Assembly (NCBI GenBank): GCA_964612185.1
Contig: CAZTCR010000008.1
Coordinates: 1-64,000 of the forward strand
DNA: 64,000 nt
Reading direction: 5' to 3'
Source of the DNA: UBA1447 sp964612185
GTDB lineage: Bacteria > Bacillota > Clostridia > Oscillospirales > Acutalibacteraceae
In this document: in pieces, positions 34,516 to 43,388 of the stretch
How positions within the stretch are numbered: position 1 is the first letter of the stretch
How the letters are laid out: each line of letters begins with the position of its first letter
Translations under genes and position numbers: made by a program
The notes under the pieces: model-generated
Seen by the model: only the letters and a program-made list of their open reading frames with translations
Database searches by the model: none
Told to the model about the DNA's origin: nothing

Positions 34516-36231
34516 TTGCACTTCAACAACAGAGTCAGTACCGGAATAGACAGTTTTGATGAAGTAATAGATATGCTTCGTCTTGGGGACAATGTTGTCT
34601 GGCAGGTTGACTCAGTAAAAAATTATAAAACATTAATTGATCCGTTTATTAATAGAGCAATTTTGGACCGGAGAAAAATTGTTTATGTTCGTTTCGGAAG
34701 ACATAAACCTTTGCTTGAAAGGACCGAATTCATTAAAGTCTGCCCGTTGGATGCTTCAAAAGGGTTTGAGTATTTTGCATCTGCTGTTGTTGAAGAGTTT
34801 ATCCAAATGTTAGAGTATTTTGGTCAATCGCCAATTATTGTACGATCCAGCTCATTGCTTGAAGATAATTTCGGCAACGCTTTTGCGGGTAAATATGAAA
34901 GTGTTTTCTGCGTAAACCAGGGTTCGCCGGAGGAGCGTTATACTGCTTTAGAAAACGCTGTCAGAACTGTCTACGCAAGCACAATGAATGAGGACGCGCT
35001 CGCATACAGAATGAACAGGGGGTTGTTTGAAAAAGACGAACAGATGGCAATTCTAATTCAGCGCGTATCCGGCAACTATTATGAAGACAAGTTTTTTCCG
35101 CATATCGCCGGTGTCGGCAACTCATCAAATTTATATGTATGGGATGACAGTGTTGATATGAATGCGGGGATGCTTCGTTTGGTTTTTGGCTTAGGAACAA
35201 GAGCCGTTGATAGAACTGTTGGGGACTACGCAAAAATCGTATGTCTTGACAATCCGCTGCGTAATCCGCCGATAAGTCTCGAAGACAAATCAAAGTATAC
35301 ACAAAAGAATGTTGATGTTCTTTTGCTAAAAGAAAACACACTGTCTGAAGTTGCCTTTGACAATATAGTTGAGCACGGCATAAATGTTCCAATTACCACA
35401 TTTGCTCAAAAGGATTATTTGGAAGAAAACCGTCTGCGTGAACTCGGATATTCCAACATTACAGTGCCTTATATGATCGACTTTAAAAATATGCTGACAA
35501 ATACCGAATTCCCAACATTGATGAAAGATATTCTTGCAATTTTATCAAAAGAATATGAATACCCGGTTGATATCGAGTTTACCGGCAATTTTTTAAGCGA
35601 AAATGATTTTAAAATTAATCTGCTGCAATGCAGACCTTTGCAAACGAGGGGACTCGGCCGACTAGTTGAACTGCCTGACGATAATCAATGTAAAAGATGC
35701 TTCTTTTCATCAAAGGGGAATTTTATGGGTGGGAATATCAGACTTAAAATTGATTATGTTATATTTGTTGACGCAAGCAAATATTTGCAGTTGAAAGAAG
35801 AAGACAAGTATGAGATTGCAAGGATCATTGGAGCTGTCAATTTAGCTTTGAAGAAAAAGACGGTTATGCTTATCGGGCCAGGCAGATGGGGGACAACAAC
35901 CCCTTCACTCGGTGTTCCGGTTCATTTCAGCGAAATATGCAATATGTCTGTTATTTGTGAAGTTGCATCTACAGAGGCAGGTTTTATGCCGGAACTCTCT
36001 TATGGCAGTCACTTTTTTCAAGATCTTGTTGAAAGCGGTATATTCTATGCGGCAATATTTGACGGCAGAGATGACGTCACTTTTCATCCCGAAAATATTT
36101 TGGAAAACGAAAACCTGCTTGGGTCTATTTCTCCCCGAGGCATAGCGTTTCAGGATGTCATCTATATTTACAAACCCAATAGTATGGAAATATTTTCCGA
36201 TATTGTGTCACAGCGACTGATTTGTATATGA
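34516..36231 (+). CDS. stand-alone PEP/pyruvate-binding (PPDK_N) domain protein
   Basis: Most of the 571-residue product is a PPDK_N ATP-grasp domain: the typical IIVRSSSLLEDNFGNAFAGKYES segment, a later ILIQRVSG, and DIEFTGNFL ... INLLQCRPLQT near residue 370-390. In PEP synthase and pyruvate phosphate dikinase this domain binds ATP and transfers phosphate to a swivelling His domain. The His domain and the PEP/pyruvate barrel are absent here; instead ~180 residues of unknown type follow (ending near GPGRWGTTTPSLG). The N-terminal TGIDSFDEVIDML is RadA/KaiC-like in wording only. The open frame reaches 34444, but GGGGG before TTG at 34516 marks the start. It may phosphorylate some partner or be a regulator. 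Confidence 0.75.
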   Translation: MHFNNRVSTGIDSFDEVIDMLRLGDNVVWQVDSVKNYKTLIDPFINRAILDRRKIVYVRFGRHKPLLERTEFIKVCPLDASKGFEYFASAVVEEFIQMLEYFGQSPIIVRSSSLLEDNFGNAFAGKYESVFCVNQGSPEERYTALENAVRTVYASTMNEDALAYRMNRGLFEKDEQMAILIQRVSGNYYEDKFFPHIAGVGNSSNLYVWDDSVDMNAGMLRLVFGLGTRAVDRTVGDYAKIVCLDNPLRNPPISLEDKSKYTQKNVDVLLLKENTLSEVAFDNIVEHGINVPITTFAQKDYLEENRLRELGYSNITVPYMIDFKNMLTNTEFPTLMKDILAILSKEYEYPVDIEFTGNFLSENDFKINLLQCRPLQTRGLGRLVELPDDNQCKRCFFSSKGNFMGGNIRLKIDYVIFVDASKYLQLKEEDKYEIARIIGAVNLALKKKTVMLIGPGRWGTTTPSLGVPVHFSEICNMSVICEVASTEAGFMPELSYGSHFFQDLVESGIFYAAIFDGRDDVTFHPENILENENLLGSISPRGIAFQDVIYIYKPNSMEIFSDIVSQRLICI

Positions 36232-36236
36232 GCCTC

Positions 36237-36265
36237 TTGATATCATACTTAACCTATGGTATTAT
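36237..36265 (+). promoter_or_regulatory. promoter of the Rrf2 regulator gene
   Basis: -35 TTGATA (36237-36242), a 17-base spacer and -10 TATTAT (36260-36265), some 20 bases before the GGAGG of the next gene. Rrf2-type regulators often bind their own promoter; no clear inverted repeat is seen. Confidence 0.5.
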
Positions 36266-36286
36266 AGTAGTAATGGAGGTGACTGA

Positions 36287-36724
36287 ATGAAAGTATCGAC
36301 ACGCGGGCGTTATGCGCTGCGTCTTATGATTGATCTGGCCGAACATAATCCGGGAGAAGCTGTTTCCTTGAAAGATATATCAAAGAGGCAGCATATTTCT
36401 ACAAAATATCTCGAACACATTGTAACATTGTTGTGCAAAGCAGGTTATTTAAAAAGTATTCGAGGTTCTCAAGGCGGATATATGCTCACAAGCGAACCCG
36501 GTAAATATACTGTTGGTGCTATTCTTCGCGTTACCGAAGGTTCCCTCTCACCTGTTACCTGTATCGAAGAAAATCCAAATCAATGCGAACACAGCGGCAA
36601 CTGCCCAACCGTCGATTTTTGGAAAGGGCTTAATCGAGTTATTAATGATTATGTAGACAAAATCACCTTAAAAGACTTGTTAAGCCGAAACAAAAACTGC
36701 GGTCAAAACAATTATATGATTTGA
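36287..36724 (+). CDS. Rrf2-family Fe-S regulator (IscR-like)
   Basis: The 145-residue product has the Rrf2 N-terminus (MKVSTRGRYALRLMIDLAEH), a winged helix ending in the LxSxRGxxGGY motif, and a three-Cys cluster (CIEENPNQCEHSGNC) able to bind [2Fe-2S]. In IscR the Cys spacing is C-X5-C-X5-C; here it is X7 and X5. Directly upstream of a cysteine desulfurase and IscU scaffold, it most likely senses Fe-S demand and controls that operon. It could instead be CymR-like (cysteine control), but that group normally lacks the cluster Cys. Confidence 0.88.
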   Translation: MKVSTRGRYALRLMIDLAEHNPGEAVSLKDISKRQHISTKYLEHIVTLLCKAGYLKSIRGSQGGYMLTSEPGKYTVGAILRVTEGSLSPVTCIEENPNQCEHSGNCPTVDFWKGLNRVINDYVDKITLKDLLSRNKNCGQNNYMI

Positions 36725-36820
36725 TTTTCAATAAAAATGTAGTACAATCATCAAGTGTCATCATGTTAAGCACAAAACAGACAATATCAGACTCAATAAT
36801 ACTTTGGGGGCAATGAATTA

Positions 36821-38002
36821 ATGAAAAGGGTATATGTTGACAATGCCGCTACTACCGCTATGTGCGTTGATGCCGTAACGGCAATGATGCCGTATTTAAG
36901 CGAAAATTATGGTAATCCTTCCAGTCTTCATTCCTTTGGTCAGCATGCTTCAGCGGCGATTATGGCTGCGAGAAATCAAATAGCATCATGTATCGGCGCA
37001 CAGACCAAAGAGTTATATTTCACTTCCGGTGGTTCGGAGTCAGACAACTGGGCTATTTTTGCCGCTGCAACGCTTGGCGCTAAAAAATCTAAACGGCATA
37101 TTATCTCAACAAAGTTTGAACATCATGCGGTTCTGCACACATTGGAAAGATTGGAAAAAGATGGTTTTGAAGTTACTTATCTTGATGTGTATTCCGATGG
37201 AATTGTAAGAATCGATGATTTGAAAAATACGATACGGGACGATACTGCGTTGGTCACAATTATGTATGCCAATAATGAAATCGGCACAATACAGCCCATT
37301 GCTGAAATCGGAAAAATTTGCAGAGAAAAAGGTGTTCTGTTTCATACCGATGCGGTTCAAGCTGTCGGGCATGTACGCATCAATGTTGCTGATCAAAATA
37401 TTGACATGCTTTCTTTGTCAGCACACAAGTTCCACGGGCCAAAAGGAATTGGCGCATTATATTGCCGCAGCGGCATTCCGCTGCAAAGCTTTATCCATGG
37501 CGGCGCGCAGGAGAGGGGAAAGAGGGCCGGAACGGAAAATGTTGCGTCCATCGTTGGTATGGCTGTAGCTTTAACAAAGGCTTGTGCAGAAATGGACGAA
37601 AACACAAAAAAGGTTACCGCCAACAGAGACAGGCTGATTGATAAATTATTGACCATACCCAATTCAAGGCTTAACGGACACAGACAATTCAGACTGCCCG
37701 GAAATGTAAGTTTTTGTTTTGAGGGAATTGAAGGTGAGTCGCTTTTATTATCACTTGATCTGAAAGGAATTTGCGCATCTTCGGGGTCCGCGTGCACATC
37801 GGGTTCACTTGACCCGAGCCATGTTCTCCTTGCCATAGGACTGCCGCATGAAGTTGCTCACGGTTCTCTCAGGCTATCCCTTAGCGAGTACAACTCTGCG
37901 GAAGAAATCGAATATATTATTACTGAACTCCCTGTTATCGTTTCCAGACTTAGAGACATGTCCCCTGTGTGGGAAAGAATTACAAAAGGAGGCAATTTTT
38001 AA
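36821..38002 (+). CDS. cysteine desulfurase (IscS/NifS)
   Basis: This PLP enzyme removes sulfur from cysteine for Fe-S clusters and thiolated tRNA. The 393-residue product holds the PLP lysine Lys203 in SAHKFHGPKG and the sulfur-carrying Cys325 in ASSGSACTSGS. The DNAATT start and HFSSGGTESDN-type region (here FTSGGSESDNW) are typical of the group. It starts with a GGGGGC ribosome site 97 bases after the Rrf2 gene and overlaps the next start by one base (TAATG). It should supply both IscU and, further down, MnmA. Confidence 0.93.
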   Translation: MKRVYVDNAATTAMCVDAVTAMMPYLSENYGNPSSLHSFGQHASAAIMAARNQIASCIGAQTKELYFTSGGSESDNWAIFAAATLGAKKSKRHIISTKFEHHAVLHTLERLEKDGFEVTYLDVYSDGIVRIDDLKNTIRDDTALVTIMYANNEIGTIQPIAEIGKICREKGVLFHTDAVQAVGHVRINVADQNIDMLSLSAHKFHGPKGIGALYCRSGIPLQSFIHGGAQERGKRAGTENVASIVGMAVALTKACAEMDENTKKVTANRDRLIDKLLTIPNSRLNGHRQFRLPGNVSFCFEGIEGESLLLSLDLKGICASSGSACTSGSLDPSHVLLAIGLPHEVAHGSLRLSLSEYNSAEEIEYIITELPVIVSRLRDMSPVWERITKGGNF

Positions 38003-38442
38003 TGGCATACAGCGAAAAAGTTATGGACCACTTTGCAAATCCCAGAAATGTAGGTAAAATCGAAGATGCCGATGGCGTCGGTGAGGTCGGTAACGCCAAA
38101 TGCGGCGATATTATGAAGGTCTACATAAAAGTTGAAAATGGTATCATAGTCGATGTTAAATTCAACACTTTCGGCTGTGCTTCGGCGATTGCCACAAGTT
38201 CTATCGCAACAGAAATGATCAAAGGCAAGCCAATTGAGGAAGCCTTAAAATTGACTAATAAGGCGGTCGTTGAAGCACTTGACGGACTTCCGCCGGCTAA
38301 AATCCATTGCTCCGTTTTAGCGGAAGAAGCTGTTAAAGCAGCCGTTTCCGATTATTACAACAAAAACGGCATCGAATACAGTGGTCCTGAATTTAAATGC
38401 GCGGGTTGCTGTCTTTCTTGTGAGTCACACAAGGATGATTGA
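38002..38442 (+). CDS. iscU: Fe-S cluster scaffold protein (IscU/NifU-like)
   Basis: The scaffold assembles nascent clusters from sulfur handed over by the desulfurase. The 146-residue product has the three ligand Cys: Cys34 in NAKCGD, Cys59 in FGCASAIATSS and Cys103 in KIHCSVLAE. A C-terminal tail adds four further Cys (FKCAGCCLSCES), which is unusual and may hold zinc or a second cluster. The ATG overlaps the stop of iscS (TAATG), after a good GGAGG. The upstream in-frame ATG at 37969 lies inside iscS and is not used. A Suf-style system is absent here. Confidence 0.9.
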   Translation: MAYSEKVMDHFANPRNVGKIEDADGVGEVGNAKCGDIMKVYIKVENGIIVDVKFNTFGCASAIATSSIATEMIKGKPIEEALKLTNKAVVEALDGLPPAKIHCSVLAEEAVKAAVSDYYNKNGIEYSGPEFKCAGCCLSCESHKDD

Positions 38443-38474
38443 TTCAATTTGCTTAATCTGCATGGTGAAGAATA

Positions 38475-39386
38475 ATGATAAATGACATACAAAAGAAAAT
38501 ACTTGAATTAAAAATAGACAAAGATGTGTGCATTCTTGCTCATAGCTATCAGTCAGAGCCGATAATTGAAATCGCCGATTATACGGGAGATTCTTATCAG
38601 CTTAGTATTTTGGCTGAAAAAACACCGCAAAAAAACATTATCCTGTGCGGTGTGCGTTTTATGGCGGAAACAGTAAAAATTCTGTCGCCTGAAAAAAGAG
38701 TTTTCCTTGCAAACCCATCCGCTGGCTGTCCGATGGCGGAACAGATGGATAGAGAGATGATTGAAGCAATCAAGCATCAATACCCACAATATACAGTTGT
38801 CGCTTATATCAACACTACCGCAGATTTGAAAACGGTATGTGATGTTTGCGTAACATCGTCATCAGCTGTAAAAATTATTAATAAAATCGAAAACGAATAC
38901 ATTTTGTTTATACCTGACTGTAATTTGGGACAATATGTTGCAGATGAACTACCTCATAAAAAGATAAAGCTGCTGCAAGGCGGCTGCCCGATACATGCGG
39001 CGGTCAATACGCAGGATGTTAACACAGCAAGAAAGGAACACCCTGAAGCGATGCTGCTTGTTCATCCGGAATGTACACCCGAAGTAGTGAAGAGCGCTGA
39101 TTTTGTGGGCTCTACATCAGCAATTATGGACTATGCAAAAGATTCCGGCAATAAAGAGTTCATCATTGGAACAGAAATGAGTATTGCGGAACATTTGCAG
39201 TATTCTTGCCCCGGCAAGAAGTTCTACTGTTTAAGTAAAAAGCTCCTTTGTCCGAACATGAAACTGACAACTTTGATGGATGTTTATAATTGCTTAATCG
39301 GCGAAGGCGGCGAGGAGATTATACTGGATGACACTACCATTAAGGGTGCCCGTAGATGTATTAATGAGATGATAAGGCTGGGTTAA
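38475..39386 (+). CDS. nadA: quinolinate synthase (short type)
   Basis: NadA condenses iminoaspartate with dihydroxyacetone phosphate to quinolinate, the first ring step of NAD biosynthesis. The 303-residue length matches the short archaeal/Thermotoga type rather than the longer E. coli one. Conserved family blocks are AHSYQSEPIIEIADYTGDS near the start, then VAYINTTADLKT, the Cys-containing VHPECTPEVV, and FIIGTEM. Cys residues for a [4Fe-4S] cluster are present in those regions. nadB and nadC are not adjacent. Placement beside iscSU fits its need for a cluster. Confidence 0.92.
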   Translation: MINDIQKKILELKIDKDVCILAHSYQSEPIIEIADYTGDSYQLSILAEKTPQKNIILCGVRFMAETVKILSPEKRVFLANPSAGCPMAEQMDREMIEAIKHQYPQYTVVAYINTTADLKTVCDVCVTSSSAVKIINKIENEYILFIPDCNLGQYVADELPHKKIKLLQGGCPIHAAVNTQDVNTARKEHPEAMLLVHPECTPEVVKSADFVGSTSAIMDYAKDSGNKEFIIGTEMSIAEHLQYSCPGKKFYCLSKKLLCPNMKLTTLMDVYNCLIGEGGEEIILDDTTIKGARRCINEMIRLG

Positions 39387-39390
39387 CGAA

Positions 39391-40473
39391 ATGGAAAAAA
39401 AAGTTATCATCGCTATGAGCGGCGGAGTAGACAGCTCCGTCGCTGCGTATTTATTAAAAAAAAAGGGTTACGAAACAGTTGGTGTTACGCTAAAACTTTT
39501 TGACAATGAAGATGTTAATGTTGGTAAAGAGAAAACCTGCTGTTCACTTGACGATGTCGAGGATGCAAGGAGCATTGCGTATGAACTTGGTATCCCGCAC
39601 TATTTGCTTAATTTCAGTGAATCATTCAAAACCGAAGTAATTGAACGCTTTGTCAAAACATATTGCGCAGGCGATACACCAAATCCGTGTATCGATTGTA
39701 ACCGATTCATAAAGTTTGAAAAACTTATGCTTCGTGTTAGGCAACTTGAATTTGATTATCTGGCTACAGGTCATTACGCCGTTATTGAATATGAGCCAAT
39801 TGCAGCAAGATATTTATTAAAAAAATCAACCGATAAAACAAAAGACCAGAGTTATGTTCTTTATTCATTAACACAGGATCAACTTTCAAAGACGCTATTT
39901 CCATTGGGCACATTACATAAGGCACAAGTTCGTGAAATTGCAGCTGAAAACGGTTTTAGCAATGCTAAAAAGCATGACAGCCAGGATATTTGTTTTGTTA
40001 AGGATGGAAATTATTCAAGGTTTATTGAAGGATATTCAGACAATGTACCACCAGCGGGAGCTTTTATCGACATGAGCGGTAATATTATCGGCAAGCATAA
40101 GGGTATTGTGCACTATACAATCGGGCAGCGAAAAGGGCTTGGTATTTCATCTGCAAATCCGATGTATGTATGCAAGAAAAATGTTTCTAATCAAACCGTT
40201 GTACTTGGCGGGGAATCAGACCTTTATACAAAATCATTAGTCGCTGAAGATATCAATCTGATAGCGTACGACAATATCAATAAACCTTTGCGACTAAAGG
40301 CAAAAGTGCGATATAAACAAGAAGAACAATGGTCGACGGTTGAACAAACCGGCGACGGAACTGTTCATATTGAGTTTGATTTGCCACAAAGAGCAATTGC
40401 ACGAGGTCAAGCAGTTGTTTTTTACGATGAAGATGTTGTTGTTGGAGGCGGTACTATAGTTGATACCGCATAA
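39391..40473 (+). CDS. mnmA: tRNA-specific 2-thiouridylase MnmA
   Basis: MnmA adds the 2-thio group to the wobble uridine of Lys, Glu and Gln tRNAs, using ATP and sulfur from a desulfurase. The 360-residue product has the PP-loop SGGVDSSVAA, the catalytic Cys motif TPNPCIDCN and the second Cys in HDSQDICFV. Length and the late GKHKGIVHYTIGQRKGLGI block are typical. It follows nadA by only 4 bases and probably shares the IscR-type transcript with the sulfur donor gene. The start has a weak ribosome site, consistent with coupling. Confidence 0.95.
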   Translation: MEKKVIIAMSGGVDSSVAAYLLKKKGYETVGVTLKLFDNEDVNVGKEKTCCSLDDVEDARSIAYELGIPHYLLNFSESFKTEVIERFVKTYCAGDTPNPCIDCNRFIKFEKLMLRVRQLEFDYLATGHYAVIEYEPIAARYLLKKSTDKTKDQSYVLYSLTQDQLSKTLFPLGTLHKAQVREIAAENGFSNAKKHDSQDICFVKDGNYSRFIEGYSDNVPPAGAFIDMSGNIIGKHKGIVHYTIGQRKGLGISSANPMYVCKKNVSNQTVVLGGESDLYTKSLVAEDINLIAYDNINKPLRLKAKVRYKQEEQWSTVEQTGDGTVHIEFDLPQRAIARGQAVVFYDEDVVVGGGTIVDTA

Positions 40474-40574
40474 ACCGTTTTATTATGATCCGTCATTCAA
40501 ACATTACAACATTAATACACACAAAGAATCCTATGTATGAGACATTTACAAACTAAGAATGAGGTGTATTGGCA

Positions 40575-41051
40575 ATGAAAACGATAGATCAGTCAAGATC
40601 TGTTTTATCTGAAATGATGCTCCCAAGCCAGGCCAATCCGACGGGTACTGTTCATGGCGGAGAAATTATGAAATTAATGGACGCCTGCGGGGGAGTTGCA
40701 GCAACAAGACACGCAAAAACAAATGTTGTGACGGTTCGTGTAGATGAATTGTTGTTCTTAAAACCGATTTTTGTCGGCCAACTTGTCATATGCGAATCCG
40801 AGCTTGTTTTTGTCGGCAAATCATCCATGGAAGTAAAAATAACGGTAAAAGTAGAAAACTTGACTGACGATTCGCCAAGTATAATTGCGTTGACAGCTTT
40901 TTTTACATATGTAGCGATTGATAAAAACAGAAAACCCTGTATCGTACCTGAGTTGTTATTAATGACTGACGAACAAATAACTGCTTTTGAAGACGGAAAA
41001 AAACGATATTTAGCTCATAAAGAAAAAATTAACAATAATTCACAATGTTAA
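40575..41051 (+). CDS. acyl-CoA thioesterase (hotdog, YkhA/YciA type)
   Basis: The 158-residue product matches the YkhA/YciA-type hotdog hydrolases: an ANPTGTVHGGEIMKLMD motif, where the Asp or neighbouring residues position water, then VRVDELLFLKPIFVGQ. These enzymes cleave acyl-CoA to free fatty acid and CoA, with broad range. The TTG at 40569 is too close to the GAGGTG ribosome site, so I chose the ATG at 40575. It stands alone between mnmA and the RNase gene. Confidence 0.85.
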   Translation: MKTIDQSRSVLSEMMLPSQANPTGTVHGGEIMKLMDACGGVAATRHAKTNVVTVRVDELLFLKPIFVGQLVICESELVFVGKSSMEVKITVKVENLTDDSPSIIALTAFFTYVAIDKNRKPCIVPELLLMTDEQITAFEDGKKRYLAHKEKINNNSQC

Positions 41052-41090
41052 TCAATTGCTTAACCCAAATTGTATTGGAGGTAGAATAAT

Positions 41091-42698
41091 ATGAAATTAA
41101 CATTTTTAGGTGCAGCACAAGAAGTAACCGGCAGCTGTTATTACTTGGAAGCCTGCGGCAAGAAAATCTTGGTTGATTGTGGTATGCGGCAAGGCCCTGA
41201 TGAGTATTTACAGCAGGATATGCCTGTCAATCCGTCTGAACTGGATTATATATTTCTGACACATGCACATATTGATCATTCCGGCAGATTGCCGCTCTTA
41301 TCGAAATTCGGTTTTAAAGGTACTGTTTTTTCAACTTTCGCAACAGGTCAGTTGTGTCAAATTATGCTGCGGGACAGCGCGCATATTCAGGAATTTGAAG
41401 CGGAATGGCGCAACCGTAAACGAAACCGTTCAGGCGAAGATCCCTACGAGCCCTTATATAACATGGCAGACGCGGAACGAATACTTCAAAAATTTGTCAC
41501 CTACGGCTATAACACAATAATAGACATAGTACAGGGGATTAAACTTCGATTTACTGATGCCGGACATCTGCTTGGCTCCGCAAGTCTTGAAGTGTGGATA
41601 TGCGAAAGCAATATGACAAAAAAAATAGTCTTTTCAGGCGACATCGGCAATACCGGCCAACCGCTGATAAATGACCCTTCTTATATCGAAGAGGCTGATT
41701 ATGTTGTAATGGAATCAACTTACGGTGACAGAAACCATCAAGACACACCGGATTATGCCGCGGGACTTGCCGCAATAATTAAGTCAACTTTTAATAAAGG
41801 CGGGAATGTCATCATCCCGTCCTTTGCCGTAGGCAGAACGCAGGAAATTCTATATTATATTCGTGAAATATATGCGAGACGCCTTGTTGACGAGTTTGAT
41901 AGATTCAGTGTTTATGTTGATAGCCCGTTAGCCATTGAAGCAACCGGAATTTATAACAAAACAGTGGAGGGATACTACGATCAAGAGGCCATGGCGTTAA
42001 TTAATCAAGGAACTAATCCAATCCGCTTTCCTGGATTACAGCTGTCTGTAACAGCTGACGAATCAAAAGCAATCAACTTTAGCAACAACAGTAAAGTTAT
42101 TATATCGGCAAGCGGCATGTGTGATGCCGGCAGAATCAGACATCACTTAAAGCATAACTTATGGAGACCGGAAAGTACAGTCGTATTTGTAGGTTATCAG
42201 GCCGAGGGAACGCTTGGCAGGGCATTGCTCGAAGGTGCGAAAGTTGTCAGACTTTTTGGTGAAACAATAAGCGTTAAAGCAAGTATTGTCAAGTTAGAGG
42301 GTATGAGCGCACACGCTGACAAAGACGGTCTGTTAAAATGGATTGACTCTTTCAATCTGAAACCTGCGTGTGTTTTCGTTACACACGGTGAACAATCAGT
42401 TTGTGATTTATTTGTGGAAACACTCAAAGAAGAAAAAGAATTGAATGCCTTTGCGCCAAAAGCACAAGCCGTATTTGATTTATATAAAAATGAATTCATT
42501 GAATATGGTGTCAGTCAGCCGTTAGTAAAAACGGAAAAAGATAAAACGCTTAAACGCAACAGTGTATATGAGCGATTGGTTTTGTCCGGTGAACGGCTGA
42601 TTAGTGTTGTCCACAGCAGCAAGGGCAGGGCAAATAAGGATTTGGCAAGATTTGCTGATCAAATCAACAATCTTTGCGAAAAGTGGACTCGTCAATAA
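41091..42698 (+). CDS. metallo-beta-lactamase/beta-CASP RNA-processing enzyme
   Basis: The 535-residue product has the MBL zinc motif THAHIDHSGRLP, a further GDIGNTGQP block with metal ligands, and STYGDRNH. The beta-CASP insert follows (PSFAVGRTQEIL), then SASGMCDAGRIRHHLK and the RMMBL motif MSAHADKDGLLKW with the last zinc His. This is the CPSF73/YSH1-like branch found in bacteria and archaea, expected to cut RNA endonucleolytically or trim 5' ends. It is not RNase J, whose N-terminal pattern differs. GGAGG precedes the ATG. The biological target is unknown. Confidence 0.9.
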   Translation: MKLTFLGAAQEVTGSCYYLEACGKKILVDCGMRQGPDEYLQQDMPVNPSELDYIFLTHAHIDHSGRLPLLSKFGFKGTVFSTFATGQLCQIMLRDSAHIQEFEAEWRNRKRNRSGEDPYEPLYNMADAERILQKFVTYGYNTIIDIVQGIKLRFTDAGHLLGSASLEVWICESNMTKKIVFSGDIGNTGQPLINDPSYIEEADYVVMESTYGDRNHQDTPDYAAGLAAIIKSTFNKGGNVIIPSFAVGRTQEILYYIREIYARRLVDEFDRFSVYVDSPLAIEATGIYNKTVEGYYDQEAMALINQGTNPIRFPGLQLSVTADESKAINFSNNSKVIISASGMCDAGRIRHHLKHNLWRPESTVVFVGYQAEGTLGRALLEGAKVVRLFGETISVKASIVKLEGMSAHADKDGLLKWIDSFNLKPACVFVTHGEQSVCDLFVETLKEEKELNAFAPKAQAVFDLYKNEFIEYGVSQPLVKTEKDKTLKRNSVYERLVLSGERLISVVHSSKGRANKDLARFADQINNLCEKWTRQ

Positions 42699-42818
42699 TG
42701 CGATTTTGAAAATGATTGAATTAACACGCTATATATTTGTAAACATATACAAAAATGATGCATCTTGTCTGCTGTGATATGATTATTCGTAGAAATCTGT
42801 CAATTGTAACGCTTTCTA

Positions 42819-42847
42819 TTGTATTTTCGTATTAATTGCAATAGAAT
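42819..42847 (+). promoter_or_regulatory. putative promoter of the purine operon
   Basis: -35 TTGTAT (42819-42824), a 17-base spacer and -10 TAGAAT (42842-42847), about 28 bases before the purE start. No PurBox or purine riboswitch was seen in the 176-base gap from 42699 to 42874. Confidence 0.4.
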
Positions 42848-42874
42848 AAACATAGCAAAACAAGGAGGTTCTTC

Positions 42875-43375
42875 ATGAAAAAGGTTGCAATTATTATGGG
42901 CAGCGATAGTGATATTTCAGTTGTGCGTGAAGCTTATAAAACGCTTGATATGTTTAATATCGTATTTGAAACCCATGTTATATCCGCACACAGAACACCT
43001 AAAATTGCACTGAACTTTGCTGAAAATGCAGCAAATAACGAGTTCGGTGTAATTATTGCCGCAGCAGGTAAAGCGGCGCACCTGGCGGGTTTTCTGGCAG
43101 CAAATACGACATTGCCGGTCATTGGTATTCCGATTAAGTCATCCACACTTGACGGCCTTGACGCTTTACTTTCCACCGTTCAAATGCCTTCGGGGGTTCC
43201 TGTTGCTACAGTTGCTATTGACGGCGCTCATAATGCTGCGATTCTTGCCGTGCAAATATTAGCGGTAAGCGACCCCGAGCTTTCGGATAAACTAAAAGAT
43301 ATGAAAATTAAGATGGTAGAGTCCGTCGAAGAAAAAGATCTCAACTTACAAAAACAAATAGATAGTATGGTCTGA
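42875..43375 (+). CDS. purE: N5-CAIR mutase, purine biosynthesis
   Basis: PurE isomerises N5-carboxyaminoimidazole ribonucleotide to CAIR. The 166-residue product has the GSDSD phosphate loop near the N-terminus, the VISAHRTP motif with the catalytic His, and AAAGKAAHLAGFLA with later MPSGVPVATV. This is the normal form for class I PurE, which pairs with PurK for the previous step; purK is not seen here. It opens the operon and is followed 13 bases later by purF. Confidence 0.95.
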   Translation: MKKVAIIMGSDSDISVVREAYKTLDMFNIVFETHVISAHRTPKIALNFAENAANNEFGVIIAAAGKAAHLAGFLAANTTLPVIGIPIKSSTLDGLDALLSTVQMPSGVPVATVAIDGAHNAAILAVQILAVSDPELSDKLKDMKIKMVESVEEKDLNLQKQIDSMV

Positions 43376-43388
43376 CCGGAGGATCTTT

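Noticed and set aside
37393..37836. Minus-strand open frame of 147 codons inside iscS
   Set aside because: It is the reverse-frame shadow of a conserved desulfurase; there is no independent evidence of expression.
42699..42874. Possible purine riboswitch or PurBox upstream of purE
   Set aside because: No conserved purine-aptamer core and no AWWWCGAACNW-type box; only an AT-rich stretch with a weak TTTGTA/TACAAA inverted repeat.
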